Part shown: in pieces, positions 62,412 through 64,000 of the stretch
Layout: each line of letters begins with the position of its first letter
Numbering within the stretch: position 1 is the first letter of the stretch
From: Chloroflexota bacterium
GTDB lineage: Bacteria > Chloroflexota > Dehalococcoidia > Lucifugimonadales > Lucifugimonadaceae
Direction of reading: 5' to 3'
Length of the DNA: 64,000 nt
Assembly: GCA_018650185.1 (NCBI GenBank)
Contig: JABIGL010000042.1
Span: 21,362 to 85,361, forward strand
Notes under the pieces: model-generated
The model's input: the letters and a program-made list of their open reading frames with translations, nothing else
Database searches by the model: none
What the model was told of the DNA's origin: nothing
Translations under genes and position numbers: made by a program

Positions 62412-63511
62412 AGCAGGGACTCGCCTTTGTCGTTACGAGCGTACTTGTTGTCCTAACCGTTGCGTGCGCGAGTACTGATCGAACTATGCCGGTGCCAGAT
62501 CCACCGACGATAGCGCCCATCCCTACGCCCGTGCCGATCTCCTTCCCGGAGGACGAAGGCCTGCACGATGATCGGCTGGAATGGTGGTACTACAGCGGCC
62601 ACCTCGAGGACGAACAGGGCGACGAGTACGGGTTTCACTTCGTCATCTTCCAGTCGCTTGATTCCGCTGATGATCCGAACGGGCAGGCCCCCGGATATGC
62701 CGCGCAGTTCGGGCTAACGGATGTCGGCGAGAGGGCACACCTGCAAGACGCACGCTTCTCCACTGGAGAACAACCTCAGGTCGGTCCGGGACTCAGTGGA
62801 TTACGGGTCGCCGACTGGACCCTGAGCGCCAATCCAGATCGCCACGCCTTCAACGCAATGTCCGGTGATACCAACTTATCGCTCACCATGACTCCCACCA
62901 AACCGCCGGTATTTCACAACGAAATAGGCTGGCTCGCCGGTCCCACCAACGGCTGGACCTACTACTACTCACGCCCGCGCATGGCTGCACAGGGATCGCT
63001 GCAACTGGACGACCGGACCCTGACCGTCAGTGGTGATGTATGGATGGACCACCAGTGGGGCGAATTCTTCGTGCTCGGCAATCCGGCCGGCTGGCAGTGG
63101 TTCGGAATCCAGCTTGACGATGGGTCGGAACTAATGGTCACCCAGACCCGGAACGTAGACGGCGAAATCGATTCTCTGTACGGCTCTCTTATCGATCCTC
63201 AAGGCGAGCTGACAGCGATTTCTCCCGGCTCAGACCAGATAAAGCTCACCACCGACGGCTCGTGGACGAGCCCGCACACGGGCGCCGAATACCCGACCGG
63301 GTGGCAGGTCGAAATTCCGGGAGAAAACCTGGTCTTGAAGATCAACACCTCCGTCGCAGACCAGGAGATCACTTCAACGAGACCGGAATCTGCGATCTAC
63401 TGGGAGGGCACGGTGTCAGTTTCTGGCACACGTGTCGGTAAGCCGGTGACAGGCAAGGGTTACGTTGAACTCACCGGTTACGTCGTCCCGCCACCGCTGC
63501 CCTGGCGGTAA
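62408..63511 (+). CDS. Lipocalin-like (CrtC/AttH-type) lipoprotein
   Basis: The 367-residue protein has a lipobox ending VACAS (Cys20), a Pro-rich linker, and an AttH/CrtC N-terminal domain beginning RLEWWYYSGHLEDEQG near residue 57. The second domain contains GDVWMDHQWGEFFV and GWQWFGIQLDDGS, as in hydroxyneurosporene-synthase-like lipocalins. Homologues hydrate carotenoids or have unknown lipid roles. It is translationally coupled to the MMPL transporter, so the pair may move or modify one lipid. Confidence 0.88.
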   Translation: MKQGLAFVVTSVLVVLTVACASTDRTMPVPDPPTIAPIPTPVPISFPEDEGLHDDRLEWWYYSGHLEDEQGDEYGFHFVIFQSLDSADDPNGQAPGYAAQFGLTDVGERAHLQDARFSTGEQPQVGPGLSGLRVADWTLSANPDRHAFNAMSGDTNLSLTMTPTKPPVFHNEIGWLAGPTNGWTYYYSRPRMAAQGSLQLDDRTLTVSGDVWMDHQWGEFFVLGNPAGWQWFGIQLDDGSELMVTQTRNVDGEIDSLYGSLIDPQGELTAISPGSDQIKLTTDGSWTSPHTGAEYPTGWQVEIPGENLVLKINTSVADQEITSTRPESAIYWEGTVSVSGTRVGKPVTGKGYVELTGYVVPPPLPWR

Positions 63512-63764
63512 GTGTGTGTAGGCGGCTGGGGCGGGTGGTTCACGGGTAGCCGGATGGGTCTTCGGCACCTCCGCGCTACCTTTGGTATCGGAGTGGTAGT
63601 AACCAGCCACCGATTCGGCACGAACGCACAACCCACGTATACCGATGCGTGTCTCATAGTGTCCGCCATCGTCTTAGACCCGAACCGGAGAACTCTTTCA
63701 CCGGTACGGGCCCGAAAATCAAAAGTGCCCGGCGCCTGGCGGCCCGGATCACAGGGGGCTCAGG
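63512..63764. other. Gene-free gap before the zinc-ribbon gene
   Basis: No credible gene, RNA or strong promoter was recognised in this 253-bp gap; the open frames crossing it are short and run into the zinc-ribbon gene in another phase. Confidence 0.5.
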
Positions 63765-63953
63765 ATGATCAAGTTCAAGGCATGCGGACGTTGCGAGGGT
63801 GATGTCTACTTCAACGCAGACCGACGTGGTGTGGACGTCTACTGTCTCCAATGCGGTTCCCGACGATTCTTCACCCACGACGATATGCGCGATCTGACCG
63901 CCCAGAAGGTCACCGACGCACAGGCAACGGACGACATTCAGGAAGCCGCTTAA
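63765..63953 (+). CDS. Small zinc-ribbon protein
   Basis: The 62-residue protein has a four-cysteine ribbon, KACGRCEGD and VYCLQCGSRRFF (two CxxC pairs, residues about 7-30), and an acidic C-terminal tail. Such single-ribbon proteins often bind nucleic acid or a protein partner; the role here is unknown. CAGGGGG lies about 10 bases before the ATG. An inverted repeat follows the stop. Confidence 0.75.
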   Translation: MIKFKACGRCEGDVYFNADRRGVDVYCLQCGSRRFFTHDDMRDLTAQKVTDAQATDDIQEAA

Positions 63954-63969
63954 ACCGTTATCTGGTCAA

Positions 63970-63989
63970 GGCCGGTCCTCCTGCCGGCC
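63970..63989. terminator. GC-rich hairpin after the zinc-ribbon gene
   Basis: GGCCGG (63970-63975) pairs with CCGGCC (63984-63989) across an 8-base loop, followed by AATTG. It may end the transcript but has no T-run. Confidence 0.4.
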
Positions 63990-64000
63990 AATTGAGACGC

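Noticed and set aside
63512..63802. 96-residue open frame between the CrtC-like gene and the zinc-ribbon gene
   Set aside because: It overlaps the zinc-ribbon gene in another phase, has biased Gly/Arg/Trp composition and no family signal.

Overview
This window is a gene-dense bacterial chromosome segment of moderately high GC, with about 56 genes or gene remnants, two tRNA genes and two T-box leaders. T-box leaders on aminoacyl-tRNA synthetase genes, frequent TTG/GTG starts, ATGA-type overlaps, the IleRS signature variant, and the mix of SelD, EndoQ, SRAP and MMPL genes fit Chloroflexota (Dehalococcoidia/SAR202-like). That placement is inference, because no rRNA or other marker gene lies in the window. 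No prophage, integrase, insertion sequence or CRISPR array is visible.

Layout. 1-2.5 kb: an M81 (MlrC-type) peptidase facing a lipoprotein. 2.6-9.4 kb: trpS behind a T-box, then a trp operon trpE-cupin-trpG-trpD-trpC-trpF (no trpA or trpB here). 9.5-18.7 kb: a MATE transporter, then minus-strand glmS and plsC-cmk, a CvpA protein, an HNH nuclease, and a PSP1-domain gene, holB and lysA. 18.86-19.9 kb: selD, whose catalytic codon is an in-frame UGA followed by a SECIS-like hairpin. 20.1-24.0 kb: a multi-GAF sensor histidine kinase split over two frames. 24.4-29.1 kb: ileS (minus) behind its own T-box, then a D-2-hydroxyacid dehydrogenase. 29.2-35.5 kb: an AT-richer membrane protein, an SRAP protein, an MBL-fold hydrolase, an Ldh2 remnant behind purK, purE, a methyltransferase pair and an ASCH protein.

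35.5-38.5 kb is the most unusual part: three colinear paralogues of a charged coiled-coil family, next to tRNA-Glu. Two lie on the minus strand and one diverges on the plus strand; the third carries an in-frame TAA. I recognise no family for them.

38.7-48 kb: nth, an amidohydrolase, a polyprenyl synthase gene overlapping metG, rsmI, a small two-repeat protein, an M24-fold hydrolase without metal ligands and an AlkZ-like protein. 48-54.3 kb: a tiny glycine-zipper ORF, a small Cys protein, tRNA-Pro, an FNT channel, a MOSC protein, endonuclease Q, a PNPOx-like protein, a PhnP-like hydrolase and an ornithine cyclodeaminase homologue. 54.5-64 kb: a response regulator/histidine kinase pair, then an envelope block (Ig-like lipoprotein, a 1053-residue beta-repeat surface protein, an MMPL transporter, a CrtC/AttH-like lipoprotein) and a zinc-ribbon protein at the right edge.

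Together the genes cover tryptophan synthesis and charging, purine and cell-envelope precursors, and base-damage repair (nth, AlkZ-like, EndoQ, SRAP). Intergenic gaps around 24.2, 45.3, 48.3 and 53.3 kb hold dispersed inverted repeats.
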